From NCBI RefSeq assembly GCF_000018365.1, contig NC_011529.1:1736001-1800000 (forward strand): 64,000 nt of DNA. The letters run 5' to 3'. Of the stretch, positions 1-8,116 are shown one piece after another. The position numbers were made by a program, and so were the translations under genes. The notes under the pieces are model-generated. The model worked only from the letters and a program-made list of their open reading frames with translations, searched no databases and had not been told where the DNA came from. The stretch comes from Thermococcus onnurineus NA1 (GTDB lineage Archaea > Methanobacteriota_B > Thermococci > Thermococcales > Thermococcaceae). The stretch's first letter is position 1. Each line of letters starts with the position of its first letter.

Positions 1-1121
1 ACATTTTCAAAACTATACTTTCTTGCTATATCTCGGCATCTCTTCTTTATTTCTTCGTTATTTTTGTCAATGTTTTCAATAGTCTCTATTAATGCTTCTG
101 CAAAAACTCTTTCGTCAGTATATGTGTTAACGACTGTGCCTAGGAGAGGGTCCGTAATTATTTCCTTAACATCCCCTACATCAGTAGAAACTACTGGAAT
201 ACCACACGCTAGTGCTTCTCTTACTACAGTAGGACTTCCCTCAGATAAAGATGGGAGAGCGAATACGTCCGCAAGATTATAACTCTCTGGTAACTGCTCG
301 CGGGAAACTTCACCTAAAAACCACACTTTCGACTTAATTTTTAACTCTTCAACTAACTTTTCTAAGGAGGACCTCAATGGGCCGTCTCCCACGATAAGTA
401 ATATAGAGTCTGGATATCTCTCTTGGACGTATCTAAATGCTCTTATTAACAAGCCAATGTTTTTCCTTTCTTCTAGCACTCCCGCAAAAAGTAGAACTTT
501 GGTTTCCTCGCCTATGTCGTATTTTTGTCTTAGGTAATCCTTATCTAGTGGTTTGAATTCATCCATATCCACTCCTACTGGGAGTACAATGATTTTATCC
601 GATATGTTTTTATGAACATTTTCAAAGGACTCTTTCACTTTGTTAGATACTGCTACAATGACATTGGCTCTTTTGAAAATGAAATATTCTAGTATTCTAT
701 AAATTGCTTCAATTAAAGGGAATGCTTTTTGATATTTCACTTTTGCTGTTGCTAATCTCTCTCCGTGTAGTGTGAGTACCACAGGATTCTTTCGTTTTGA
801 GATTATAAATGGTAAAACATATTCTATGCGATGCACATGGATTACGCTTTCTTTTGGTATTCTCATGAAAGGCAATCTAAAAGTTAATTTGATCAAATAC
901 CTCCACCATGTGGCGGACGATTTAATTATCGGCACAAATGATATCTTTAGAGTATCTAATTCATTTTCTTGGCATTTACCGGTATCAACTCCGAATAATG
1001 TCACTTTAATGCCTTTCCTTGGCATATACTTTAAAATATTATTAATATATCTAACAACACCACCCTTTCCTTTATCACATGGGTCATGATGGTATACTTG
1101 TACCACTTGTATAGTATCCAT
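1..1121 (-). CDS. GT4 glycosyltransferase (C-terminus cut by window edge)
   Basis: About 373 codons are readable, starting MDTIQVVQVYHHDP at an ATG preceded by a GGGGATAA ribosome binding site, and running off the left end. It has the two-Rossmann-domain layout of family GT4 retaining transferases: a glycine-rich N-terminal loop (DKGKGGVVRYI), a middle VGDGPLRSSLE segment and the EGSPTVVREALACGIPVVSTD block with the conserved Glu pair that binds the nucleotide-sugar. Such enzymes add a sugar to a lipid-linked or surface glycan at the inner face of the membrane. It follows the nucleotidyltransferase gene by 12 bases, so it is probably the distal gene of the glycan operon. The sugar and acceptor cannot be told. 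Confidence 0.9.
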   Translation of the reverse strand, partial: MDTIQVVQVYHHDPCDKGKGGVVRYINNILKYMPRKGIKVTLFGVDTGKCQENELDTLKISFVPIIKSSATWWRYLIKLTFRLPFMRIPKESVIHVHRIEYVLPFIISKRKNPVVLTLHGERLATAKVKYQKAFPLIEAIYRILEYFIFKRANVIVAVSNKVKESFENVHKNISDKIIVLPVGVDMDEFKPLDKDYLRQKYDIGEETKVLLFAGVLEERKNIGLLIRAFRYVQERYPDSILLIVGDGPLRSSLEKLVEELKIKSKVWFLGEVSREQLPESYNLADVFALPSLSEGSPTVVREALACGIPVVSTDVGDVKEIITDPLLGTVVNTYTDERVFAEALIETIENIDKNNEEIKKRCRDIARKYSFEN

Positions 1122-1133
1122 ATGTTTATCCCC

Positions 1134-1742
1134 CTAAGCTCCTTTGAAATCACGTAATATAATAGGCTCTTCTTTTAATTTGAACAAGCTCTTGAAGTTA
1201 TCAAACACATAAATATCTAGTGGAAATCTATTAAACGTTGCCCAAGTCCTTTCTTTCATCACGAATATACAAGCTCTCACGCCATTAATAAATCCGGGCT
1301 TTCTTATAAGCCTAACGTCTAAATCAGATGTCTCTTTGAATTCTCCTCTTACGAGGCTACCATAAACTCCAGCCCACACAATGCTTGGTTCGTTCTCAAG
1401 CTTTTGTTGAAGCTTCTTTATGTATTCTTCAAACTTTTCCTTTGGTGTGCGAATATTCCCAAAGGTCTTAAAAAGCCCAAATAAATTGCTATTGAATAGC
1501 CAGTTAAAGGTATGTGCTAATATAAAAGCAAAAACCAAGGAAATAGCCGGATAAAATTTTATCGAGATTATTGGCCAGAATACTGCCATGAGGATAAGAT
1601 CAAATAGAATTTTGAACATTTTCTCAGTTTTGTCCATATATAAGATTCCCTGAAAGGTCCAGTTTATCCCTATTATTATTAGTTTTTTGATAAGCACAGG
1701 TATGTAGGGAAAGTCTAAGATTCTTTTATAAAGCGGATTCAT
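1134..1742 (-). CDS. membrane-anchored nucleotidyltransferase-fold protein
   Basis: 202 residues. The first half holds hydrophobic stretches (about residues 15-35 and 45-85) that look like membrane segments. The second half carries a minimal Pol-beta-type nucleotidyltransferase core: GSLVRGEFKETSDLDVRLIR matches GSxxRG followed by the DxD metal-binding pair, and a further acidic DIYVFD sits near residue 178. The gene overlaps the upstream P-loop kinase gene by 17 bases, so the two are surely co-translated and perhaps act as a pair in making or moving an activated group for the neighbouring glycan. Substrate unknown. A role as a stand-alone toxin seems less likely because of the membrane anchor and locus. 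Confidence 0.75.
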   Translation of the reverse strand: MNPLYKRILDFPYIPVLIKKLIIIGINWTFQGILYMDKTEKMFKILFDLILMAVFWPIISIKFYPAISLVFAFILAHTFNWLFNSNLFGLFKTFGNIRTPKEKFEEYIKKLQQKLENEPSIVWAGVYGSLVRGEFKETSDLDVRLIRKPGFINGVRACIFVMKERTWATFNRFPLDIYVFDNFKSLFKLKEEPIILRDFKGA

Positions 1743-2394
1743 TTTCTCCCACCACTATCTCCACTATTTGGTTATGAACCTTCTCGACTTCCGAAGATGC
1801 ATCTATAGTTACCAGTTGTGGAAACCTTTTTTTAAGCTCCATATATGTCTCAATTCTCTTTCTTAGGTATTTATCAAATTTTAGGTCTTCCCTCCGTTCT
1901 TTAATTTTTTCGTATGGTGCTATTAGCAGTATTGTTAAACAGTCTCTTGGAATCAGCTTCAAAAATTTCTTAGCTGTTTTGGAGTTATCAAACTCTATGT
2001 TATCTAAGTCTATCGTCAGATCCACTAGAGTATCATAAATAAACCTATCACAAACAAGCCTCTTTCTTTGAACCTTTAGCGGAATATAAATCTTGAATAT
2101 CATCGCCAAAAGCATGTCTAAATATAATGTGATTGGATATACAGTAGAAATCAACTTAGATCTATAAAAATGATGATATCCAATTTTTCTACCGTCTGGC
2201 AAAGTCTGAATCTCTGTTAGTCCCATGAGTCTCGCAAGCGCAAGCACTGGCAGGGAGATAAAATGGTGGAACCGCATCCACCTGTACTCGTACTCATACC
2301 CCATCTCGCGAAGTTTTTCAATTAACATCTTAGCCTGGGTTGTTTTTCCTGTGCCATCCGGTCCAATAATGCAGATAAGCCTAGGCGGATCCAT
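1726..2394 (-). CDS. thymidylate kinase-like P-loop kinase
   Basis: 222 residues. A Walker A loop GPDGTGKTTQAK lies at residues 11-22, followed by a DRFIYDT motif near residue 117 as in the dTMP kinase family, and a lid region with Arg/Lys (KIKERREDLKFDKY). The family phosphorylates nucleoside monophosphates, but this copy lies inside a glycosyltransferase cluster and overlaps a nucleotidyltransferase, so it may phosphorylate a glycan or lipid precursor instead. Divergent dTMP kinase paralogues in polysaccharide loci are common, and I would not name it tmk. It starts 6 bases after the stop of the upstream GT4 gene. Confidence 0.75.
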   Translation of the reverse strand: MDPPRLICIIGPDGTGKTTQAKMLIEKLREMGYEYEYRWMRFHHFISLPVLALARLMGLTEIQTLPDGRKIGYHHFYRSKLISTVYPITLYLDMLLAMIFKIYIPLKVQRKRLVCDRFIYDTLVDLTIDLDNIEFDNSKTAKKFLKLIPRDCLTILLIAPYEKIKERREDLKFDKYLRKRIETYMELKKRFPQLVTIDASSEVEKVHNQIVEIVVGENESAL

Positions 2395-2400
2395 GGACCC

Positions 2401-3576
2401 TCACCCTATCAGCTTTAAAAACTCCTCCACAACGTCATTCCATCTTCTCCACTGATTAACGTATTCCTTGGCTGCCGTTTCTAGTTCATATTTTAGCTTC
2501 TTATCTTCCAATACTAATAACACAGCGTTGGCCAACTCTTTGGGGTTATTCGGCCTGACTATGAGTCCTTTGTCTTTCAGTATCTCTGGAATTCCATCAA
2601 CATCAGTACCGATGACAACTTTTCCTAGAGCCATTGCTTCTAATATACTCAGCGGGACATCAGAAAGCACAAGTTTAAACGGAAGCACCACCACATCAGC
2701 CGAACTTACGTACGCTTTGACGTCCTCGAGTGGCAGATGTTTTGAAATTATCACGAGATTTTTTCTCACGTTCAGCTTTTCTGCCAGCTTTCTGAGCTTC
2801 TGTTCCTCTTTTAGGACACTCCTGTAATCGGGTCTGGAAAGAATCAACAGTTTAACTTCTTTTTCTTTTAGAATATGGGGCAAAGCCCTAACTAGCGTAT
2901 CCGTTCCCCTTAAGGTTAACGGGGAAGTGTAGTACATCACGACAGGAGCTCCATCTGGACTGATTTCAGACCTAATGCGCTCAATTGTTTCTCGTTCAGG
3001 AAGCTCTAGGAACTCTTCATCTATTCCTGGAGGTATTACAATAACCTTATCCGCTGGAACTCCTTTTTTGATTAGTCTCTCCCGGTTACGTTGACTCAGA
3101 ACGATTATATATTCAAATTTCTGCGACCATTTTCTCACGAGAAAGCTAGGTACAAGCGAGTTTATGATGTGAATGACTGTGTATCTGCGATAAGCTATCG
3201 AGTCTCTAATCCCGACGTTTCTTATCAGCTCCCCCAATGAGTATACTGGGCTTGTGAGAACGCCTATGACTGGCTGTTTGATCTCAAAGTGAGTTCTGAG
3301 GAAGCTTGTCAGCCCTAAGAGCATGATTATCCTGTCGGGATTTTCCCTGTCTAAAACCTCTAGGACTTCTTTTGATTCTCCTTTTAGAGGAATGAACAAT
3401 TTGCCGACACCAAAAACTCGTATTCCGGCGATATCTGTCTCATTGTTCGAATTAGTGACTATGAAAACTTCATGTCCATTGGATTTAAGCCCCTTTGCAA
3501 TTTCATACACATATCTCCAGGGTTGCTTTCTGAGGTTTGACTCCTTGAAATCGAAGCAGATTATTGCCACTTTCAT
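2401..3576 (-). CDS. GT4 glycosyltransferase
   Basis: 391 residues, full length for GT4. The N-terminus MKVAIICFDFKESNLRKQPWRYVYEIAKGL is a Rossmann strand with a substrate loop. The C-terminal domain has VVLPFKLVLSDVPLSILEAM and the GKVVIGTDVDGIPEIL block that binds the donor nucleotide. The usual first Glu of the EX7E motif is replaced by a VLSDVPLS context, so the acid/base arrangement may differ from classic members. It lies 12 bases after the next GT4 gene in the same operon. Donor and acceptor are unknown. Confidence 0.88.
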   Translation of the reverse strand: MKVAIICFDFKESNLRKQPWRYVYEIAKGLKSNGHEVFIVTNSNNETDIAGIRVFGVGKLFIPLKGESKEVLEVLDRENPDRIIMLLGLTSFLRTHFEIKQPVIGVLTSPVYSLGELIRNVGIRDSIAYRRYTVIHIINSLVPSFLVRKWSQKFEYIIVLSQRNRERLIKKGVPADKVIVIPPGIDEEFLELPERETIERIRSEISPDGAPVVMYYTSPLTLRGTDTLVRALPHILKEKEVKLLILSRPDYRSVLKEEQKLRKLAEKLNVRKNLVIISKHLPLEDVKAYVSSADVVVLPFKLVLSDVPLSILEAMALGKVVIGTDVDGIPEILKDKGLIVRPNNPKELANAVLLVLEDKKLKYELETAAKEYVNQWRRWNDVVEEFLKLIG

Positions 3577-3588
3577 AGTTCTATCACC

Positions 3589-4710
3589 TTAGCTAGTGGC
3601 TGACTCGTAAATTCTCTCAAATTTCCTGCCTATCTTGCCCCAGGTGAACTTTCTCTCGATGGTTTTTCTTGCGTTTCTCCCGAGCTTTCTTTGGAGCTTC
3701 TCATTTTCAAGGAGTGTTAGGACATTCTCAGCTATACTCTCTGGAGAGCCCCTCTTCGAAAGAAGGCCGTTGTGTCCATTTATTATGACATCCCTATGGG
3801 CGGGAATATCACTGGCAACAACTGGAAGGCCGGAGGCCATAGCCTCAAGGACCACCGTCGGTAGACCCTCGTAATGAGATGGGAAGATGAAGACCTCCGC
3901 GTTGCGGTATAGCCACAGGAGTTGTTCCCAGGGAACGTGACCGAGGAGTTCTACGTTGTCTAGGTTATCCCTGGTAATCATTGCCTTGATTTCATTGTAC
4001 AATGGTCCTTTGCCTACAATGAGAATTTTAGTGGTCGTGGTGTTCTCCTTTAAAATCTGGGCCGCTTTTATGAGGTCAATCACACCTTTTCTGTAGTCAA
4101 GCCTGCCCACGTAGAGTAGGTAACCACCCTCTCTGCTGTCTGCCGGGTAAAACTTGCCTTCATCAACCCCATTCCCTAAGATTAGCGGGGTTCTGCCGTA
4201 ATATTCTTGGATCTCCCTGGCCACCGCGGAGGATACCGTTGTCACTACATCGGAACTCTCTAGGAGCTCCATTGTCAGAGGATATCCCACTGCATACGTT
4301 GTTAATTTTTGTCCCATAGCGTTCAAGTCGTGGACTTGGTAGTGTTTTATGTCCTCAATTAGTGAGGTATGGACAGTAGAGACGATTGGGATGTCGTTTA
4401 AAGGGTGTTTGATGAAGGGAGAAAGCGGCGAATGTATGTGGATAACATCAAAATCTTTCCCCAATTTTCTGAAGAACCTCTCTATAAACAGCTTGTGAAT
4501 ATGAACGTGGAGCGGATAAACCGGAAAGAACTGAGGCTTATACACTTCGATTCCATCGAAATAGAAGTGCTCGATGTTTCTGGGGCTTCCTCTGGTTATT
4601 ACCGTAACCTCGTGCCCTCTTTCAATTAGCTTCTTGGAAAGGTTATACGTATAATACCCAATCCCTTCCTCCGGTGGAAACGGCGTTGAGATTAGCATTG
4701 CTATCTTCAT
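3589..4710 (-). CDS. GT4 glycosyltransferase
   Basis: 373 residues. The N-terminus has the PPEEGIGYYTYNLSKKLIERGHEV loop of GT4 enzymes and the C-terminus the canonical EGLPTVVLEAMASGLPVVASD block with both conserved glutamates, plus VGKGPLYNEIK. The start codon overlaps the stop of the Alg13-like gene by four bases (4707-4710, ATGA), which fixes the start and shows translational coupling. It is a cytosolic, membrane-associated sugar transferase in the surface glycan pathway. The specific sugar cannot be inferred. Confidence 0.92.
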   Translation of the reverse strand: MKIAMLISTPFPPEEGIGYYTYNLSKKLIERGHEVTVITRGSPRNIEHFYFDGIEVYKPQFFPVYPLHVHIHKLFIERFFRKLGKDFDVIHIHSPLSPFIKHPLNDIPIVSTVHTSLIEDIKHYQVHDLNAMGQKLTTYAVGYPLTMELLESSDVVTTVSSAVAREIQEYYGRTPLILGNGVDEGKFYPADSREGGYLLYVGRLDYRKGVIDLIKAAQILKENTTTTKILIVGKGPLYNEIKAMITRDNLDNVELLGHVPWEQLLWLYRNAEVFIFPSHYEGLPTVVLEAMASGLPVVASDIPAHRDVIINGHNGLLSKRGSPESIAENVLTLLENEKLQRKLGRNARKTIERKFTWGKIGRKFERIYESATS

Positions 4711-5186
4711 GTTTCGAGCCCTCGCACGTATTCTTTCAGGAAATTGACAAGCTTCCTGTTTCTCTTAAGTGGCCTGAATTTCATCGACATGGCCCTTTTT
4801 AGTGCATCCTCTAACTTTTCAATATCATAAACAGCTATTGCCTTACCCATACTCTCCAAAGCTTCAGCCAACTCTAATTGCTGGTCATCGACATGCTCTC
4901 CGAACTTTTTCAATCTTGGGACAACAACTATTGGCTTACCAAAAGATAAAGCCGTTAATAATGTTCCAGCCCCTGCGTGAGCTACAATAACATCGGATTT
5001 TTTGTATAATTCTAGAATATCTTCTTCCCTTTCTAAAAATCTAAACCACTTGGCATTTTTGGGTTCGTACTGTGTAAATCCAATCTGCATTATGACTTCA
5101 TCACTTATTCTACCTGCTATCTCATCCATCTTCTTTATTAACCTCTCGAACCCCTGGTAATGGGTACCAACGGTTACGAATATCAT
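4707..5186 (-). CDS. Alg13/PssE-like glycosyltransferase catalytic subunit
   Basis: 159 residues from the ATG at 5186; an earlier in-frame start would add 42 non-homologous residues and overlap the upstream gene, whereas this start gives a four-base ATGA overlap. The protein opens MIFVTVGTHYQGFERL and has VIVAHAGAGTLLTALSFGKPIVVVPR, the GT28 C-terminal donor-binding signature seen in Alg13, PssE and MurG. Alg13-type proteins have no membrane segment and are recruited by an Alg14-type partner, which is the preceding gene. Together they probably add a second sugar to a polyprenyl-linked saccharide. Confidence 0.88.
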   Translation of the reverse strand: MIFVTVGTHYQGFERLIKKMDEIAGRISDEVIMQIGFTQYEPKNAKWFRFLEREEDILELYKKSDVIVAHAGAGTLLTALSFGKPIVVVPRLKKFGEHVDDQQLELAEALESMGKAIAVYDIEKLEDALKRAMSMKFRPLKRNRKLVNFLKEYVRGLET

Positions 5187-5626
5187 ACAACCGCACCCAC
5201 GTGCTTTGCCCTCTTCCCGTAGAGCTCCAGTAGCTGGGGCCATTGAACTAGAAACAAATCTGAGAGATAATAAACAATCTTTCCTGTCCCAGATTTTGTC
5301 TTTATCCTGCACCAGCTTTCAATAAAGATCGTTTTAATCCCCAATACCTTGGCGATAATGAACACAGGAATCGCTATTTCCGAGCCGGTGCTTATTACAA
5401 CACTAGGTTTCTCCTTGGCCAGTATCCTTCCAATCTGGAAGAAGGCCTTTATCATCTTGATTGGATTTGTTCCTATATTCTCGAGTAGATATTTTGGATA
5501 AGGTAAATCTCTCGTTCTGAAATTGTCATAAGTTACAAAAAACACCTCATGCCCCCTAAATGCCTCCATTAAGTAGAGCATCTCCGTCAGATGCCCTCCA
5601 TGAGAGCACACAAGAGCTATCTTCAT
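5183..5626 (-). CDS. Alg14/PssD-like membrane anchor subunit
   Basis: 147 residues from the ATG at 5626, chosen because it overlaps the upstream stop by four bases and begins directly with the family's MKIALVCSHGGHLTEML. The SxGGHxxE motif and the PSVVISTGSEIAIPVFIIAKVLGIKTIFIESWCRI segment (a hydrophobic anchor, then the IESW motif) are typical of Alg14 and PssD. It supplies the membrane anchor and acceptor site for the Alg13-like product encoded immediately downstream. Archaeal homologues act in N-glycan or exopolysaccharide assembly. Confidence 0.88.
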   Translation of the reverse strand: MKIALVCSHGGHLTEMLYLMEAFRGHEVFFVTYDNFRTRDLPYPKYLLENIGTNPIKMIKAFFQIGRILAKEKPSVVISTGSEIAIPVFIIAKVLGIKTIFIESWCRIKTKSGTGKIVYYLSDLFLVQWPQLLELYGKRAKHVGAVV

Positions 5627-6618
5627 CCTGCTATCACCCTGTAGTTCCATTCGTAAATCCTGTTGGCGATTCTTTTAATAATCCTATCAATTGGAGTGTA
5701 GGATAGCTGGTCATCGGGGATTTGGCTATCCAGTCCTTGGAGTATCCCTTCACCTGCTTCAATCTTATCCACTTCAGCTTTTAAACCCTCAAAAAGGCCC
5801 TTAAGCTTGAATTTTATGCCCGATGGCCCGTTCAGTACCGCGTACCCCCAGGTCAGTATCTCACTCATAATCAGAGAGGGCAGGATTGCAAGCCTCTGGC
5901 GTGCCGTTAAGTACTTCCTCAAAATAATGTACCTCCCTTTCTCCAGATGGTATATTTTCTTCGGCGGTACTTTAAGGGTGTAGTCGTGATAAACCACCGA
6001 TGTCGGCACGTACAGGATTTTGAAACCCTTGGCATGGGCCCTCCATGAGAACTCCCCGTCCTCGTTGTACGCTAAAAAGTTCTCGTCAAACCCTCCCAGT
6101 TCAAGATATTCGTCTCTCCTCATGGCAAAGCATGCCCCAGAAATGCCGCTGAGGTATTCTGGCTTGTTGTACTTCTCAGGAGGCTCCAAGTAGCCCCTGG
6201 TGAACGTGAGTCCGGTAAAGTGAACAATGTTTCCAACTGTATTTATAGCTGAGCCATCATAAAGGAGTATCTTTGGGGTCGTTATCAAACGCCTACTTTT
6301 AGACAGTGGCCTAACGAGTTCCTCGAGCCAGTTCTCCCCAACCTTCGTGTCTGGATTGAGGATCACCACGTATTCTCCTTTTGCATGTCTAACTCCTAAA
6401 TTGTTCCCTCCTCCATAGCCTAAATTCCTTGGACTCCTTATGACCTTAACCTCTGGAAAGTTCTCTTCAATGAACTCGGGAGTTTTATCCGTGGAGCCGT
6501 TATCGACAACAATGACCTCTAACGGATCATTGGCTAGAACGGAAGTTAAACAGTCCCCCATGTATTTTTTGTGGTTGTACGTGACTATAATTACACTTGC
6601 CTTATTTGAAAGACTCAT
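5623..6618 (-). CDS. GT2 glycosyltransferase, rhamnosyltransferase-like
   Basis: 331 residues. The N-terminal GT-A domain begins SVIIVTYNHKKYMGDCLTSVL, has the VDNGSTDKT nucleotide-binding segment and NPDTKVGENW as the DxD equivalent, then GACFAMRRDEYLELGGFDENFLAYNEDGEFSWRAHAKG, the acceptor-side ED pair typical of WbbL-like inverting transferases. A hydrophobic patch near residues 240-260 may associate with the membrane. It is co-operonic with the Alg14-like gene (four-base overlap) and three bases from the upstream GT2 stop. Confidence 0.9.
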   Translation of the reverse strand: MSLSNKASVIIVTYNHKKYMGDCLTSVLANDPLEVIVVDNGSTDKTPEFIEENFPEVKVIRSPRNLGYGGGNNLGVRHAKGEYVVILNPDTKVGENWLEELVRPLSKSRRLITTPKILLYDGSAINTVGNIVHFTGLTFTRGYLEPPEKYNKPEYLSGISGACFAMRRDEYLELGGFDENFLAYNEDGEFSWRAHAKGFKILYVPTSVVYHDYTLKVPPKKIYHLEKGRYIILRKYLTARQRLAILPSLIMSEILTWGYAVLNGPSGIKFKLKGLFEGLKAEVDKIEAGEGILQGLDSQIPDDQLSYTPIDRIIKRIANRIYEWNYRVIAG

Positions 6619-6621
6619 ATC

Positions 6622-7512
6622 TCACTCCCTCACCATCTTTGCCAGCACGTTCAGCGTCAATCCAGCAACGAACAGCTGGATCCCGATTATCGCGAAGATC
6701 CCCGAGCCGATGGCGGGGGTGAGGTAGACGGTGCCCTCCTCGTAGTAGGGCAGGAAAGCGAAGTATCCAAGAACGATGGCAGTGAGGAATGAAATAATGC
6801 TCAACGTCCCGAAGAGCAGGAGCGGTCTCCTGTATCCTATTAGGCTCACAAGATCCGCCAGCACTCCAACCCCATGGCTCAGCGGGTTCTTCTTGTGCTT
6901 GTTCGGGACATCATAGCGGACGGTTATCGGCACCTCCTTGATCCTCACGCCCTTCTCGGCCAGGTGCACCAGCATATCGCTCTCCACGCTGTAGCCGTTG
7001 CTGTTTATCTTCATCAGTTCACCTAGGGCTTTTCTGTTCATCGCCCTGAAGCCCGACTGGGAATCGGTGATCTTCAGAGTCCCGTTCAGGCTCACGTTCG
7101 TGGTGGCGTTCAGAATCCACAGACCGAACCTCCTGTAGAAGGGTATGTTCTTCTTAGCTCCGTCCAGGAACCTTGACCCTATGACCATGTCGGCTTCATC
7201 ATTAAGAATTGGCTCAAGGAGTTTGGGTATCTCCTCGGGGTTGTGCTGCCCGTCGGCGTCCAGGCACACCACAATATCATAGCCTTTTTCTGCCGCATAC
7301 TTGAAGGCCGTCTTAAGGGCCTGGGCCTTCCCCATGTTCCGAGGGTGCTGTATAACGTGGGCCCCGGCAGAAATGGCGATGTCATAAGTCTTGTCCTTAC
7401 TACCATCATCGACTACCAGAACATCACCGTACTTTCTAGAAAGGGTTACTACGTACCCTATCGTCAGCTCCTCATTGTACGCAGGAACGATTATTAAGAT
7501 GTTATTGGACAT
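6622..7512 (-). CDS. GT2 dolichol-phosphate-sugar synthase-like protein with two C-terminal membrane helices
   Basis: 296 residues from the ATG at 7512, preceded by GGTGGGAG; longer starts add an unlikely leader. The catalytic domain shows ILIIVPAYNEELTIGYVV, VVDDGSKDKT, CLDADGQHNPEEIPKLL (the DxD) and DSQSGFRAMNRKAL, all typical of dolichol-phosphate mannose/glucose synthases. Two hydrophobic spans follow near residues 225-250 and 262-290, anchoring it in the membrane as in the archaeal DPMS type. It probably loads a hexose on dolichol phosphate for use by lumenal transferases. As the first gene of the minus-strand glycan operon, it makes that lipid-linked donor central to the locus. Confidence 0.9.
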   Translation of the reverse strand: MSNNILIIVPAYNEELTIGYVVTLSRKYGDVLVVDDGSKDKTYDIAISAGAHVIQHPRNMGKAQALKTAFKYAAEKGYDIVVCLDADGQHNPEEIPKLLEPILNDEADMVIGSRFLDGAKKNIPFYRRFGLWILNATTNVSLNGTLKITDSQSGFRAMNRKALGELMKINSNGYSVESDMLVHLAEKGVRIKEVPITVRYDVPNKHKKNPLSHGVGVLADLVSLIGYRRPLLLFGTLSIISFLTAIVLGYFAFLPYYEEGTVYLTPAIGSGIFAIIGIQLFVAGLTLNVLAKMVRE

Positions 7513-7668
7513 AACTCCCACCGGTGACATCGTTGCAGTATATCCAAATTTTAGCAATACTACCAATAATTTAAAGCATATGTATACCAGGAATCCAAGT
7601 AACTTCTATTGTCTGTCCCTTTTAAGTTTTTCTCACCATGGGAGATATTTTGGTTCGCATGTAGAACG

Positions 7669-7902
7669 TTATTTGATGAGAATCGTCCCGGAGAGTGTCA
7701 GACTAGAACATTTCTTTAACATTATGGTACTTGAAGGCCACCATTCATACTGAAACCTGAATAATGTTCCCCCTGGACATCCAAAGGGCATCTTAATGAC
7801 GTTCGGATCATCAACTGTGGCTGGAATTCTGCGCTGATTTATTTCAATCTCTCCCCCTGTAGTATCATGGGCATCTGCCAGTGTCTGGGTCACTGTTCCC
7901 AT
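7669..7902 (-). CDS. hypothetical protein, doubtful
   Basis: An open frame of 77 codons (MGTVTQTLADAHDTTGG...) between the glycan operon and the tRNA genes. It has a fairly even composition, a PFGCPGGTLFRFQYEWW patch and no recognisable domain. The TATA-like sequence close to its start is better explained as the plus-strand promoter of tRNA-Glu. It could be a decayed gene fragment; nothing else is seen in 7513-7910. Confidence 0.25.
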   Translation of the reverse strand: MGTVTQTLADAHDTTGGEIEINQRRIPATVDDPNVIKMPFGCPGGTLFRFQYEWWPSSTIMLKKCSSLTLSGTILIK

Positions 7903-7910
7903 CACCGAAA

Positions 7911-7920
7911 ACTTTTTAAA
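7911..7920 (+). promoter_or_regulatory. TATA box of the tRNA-Glu/tRNA-Ile unit
   Basis: ACTTTTTAAA preceded by the purine-rich CCGAAA (BRE-like), about 30 bases before the mature 5' end of tRNA-Glu, the normal archaeal distance. Confidence 0.6.
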
Positions 7921-7947
7921 TCCTCTTCCCTCCCTAATTTCGGACAC

Positions 7948-8025
7948 GCCCCGGTGGTGTAGCCCGGTCAATCATGCGGGACTCTCGATCCCGCGACCCG
8001 GGTTCAAATCCCGGCCGGGGCACCA
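7948..8025 (+). tRNA. tRNA-Glu (anticodon CUC), CCA encoded
   Basis: The acceptor stem GCCCCGG pairs with CCGGGGC, the T arm is CCGGG-TTCAAAT-CCCGG, and the anticodon arm CGGGA-CTCTCGA-TCCCG puts CTC at positions 34-36. The discriminator A is followed by an encoded CCA at 8023-8025. All stems are GC-rich as expected for a hyperthermophile. It is followed 13 bases later by tRNA-Ile, probably on one transcript. Confidence 0.95.
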
Positions 8026-8038
8026 GAACCTTTCTCGC

Positions 8039-8116
8039 GGGCCCGTGGCTCAGCCTGGTCAGAGCGCCCGCCTGATAAGCGGGAGGTCCGGGGTTCGAAG
8101 CCCCGCGGGCCCACCA
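8039..8116 (+). tRNA. tRNA-Ile (anticodon GAU), CCA encoded
   Basis: Acceptor GGGCCCG pairs with CGGGCCC, the anticodon arm CCCGC-CTGATAA-GCGGG gives GAT, and the T loop is TTCGAAG. Discriminator A and encoded CCA end at 8116. No intron is present. Confidence 0.95.

Noticed and set aside
1726-2394. Calling the P-loop kinase the cell's thymidylate kinase (tmk)
   Set aside because: Its location within the glycan operon and divergence in the lid point to a specialised paralogue.
7911-7920. TATA box as promoter of the minus-strand frame at 7669-7902
   Set aside because: The distance to that frame's start is too short, while the distance to tRNA-Glu on the plus strand is normal.
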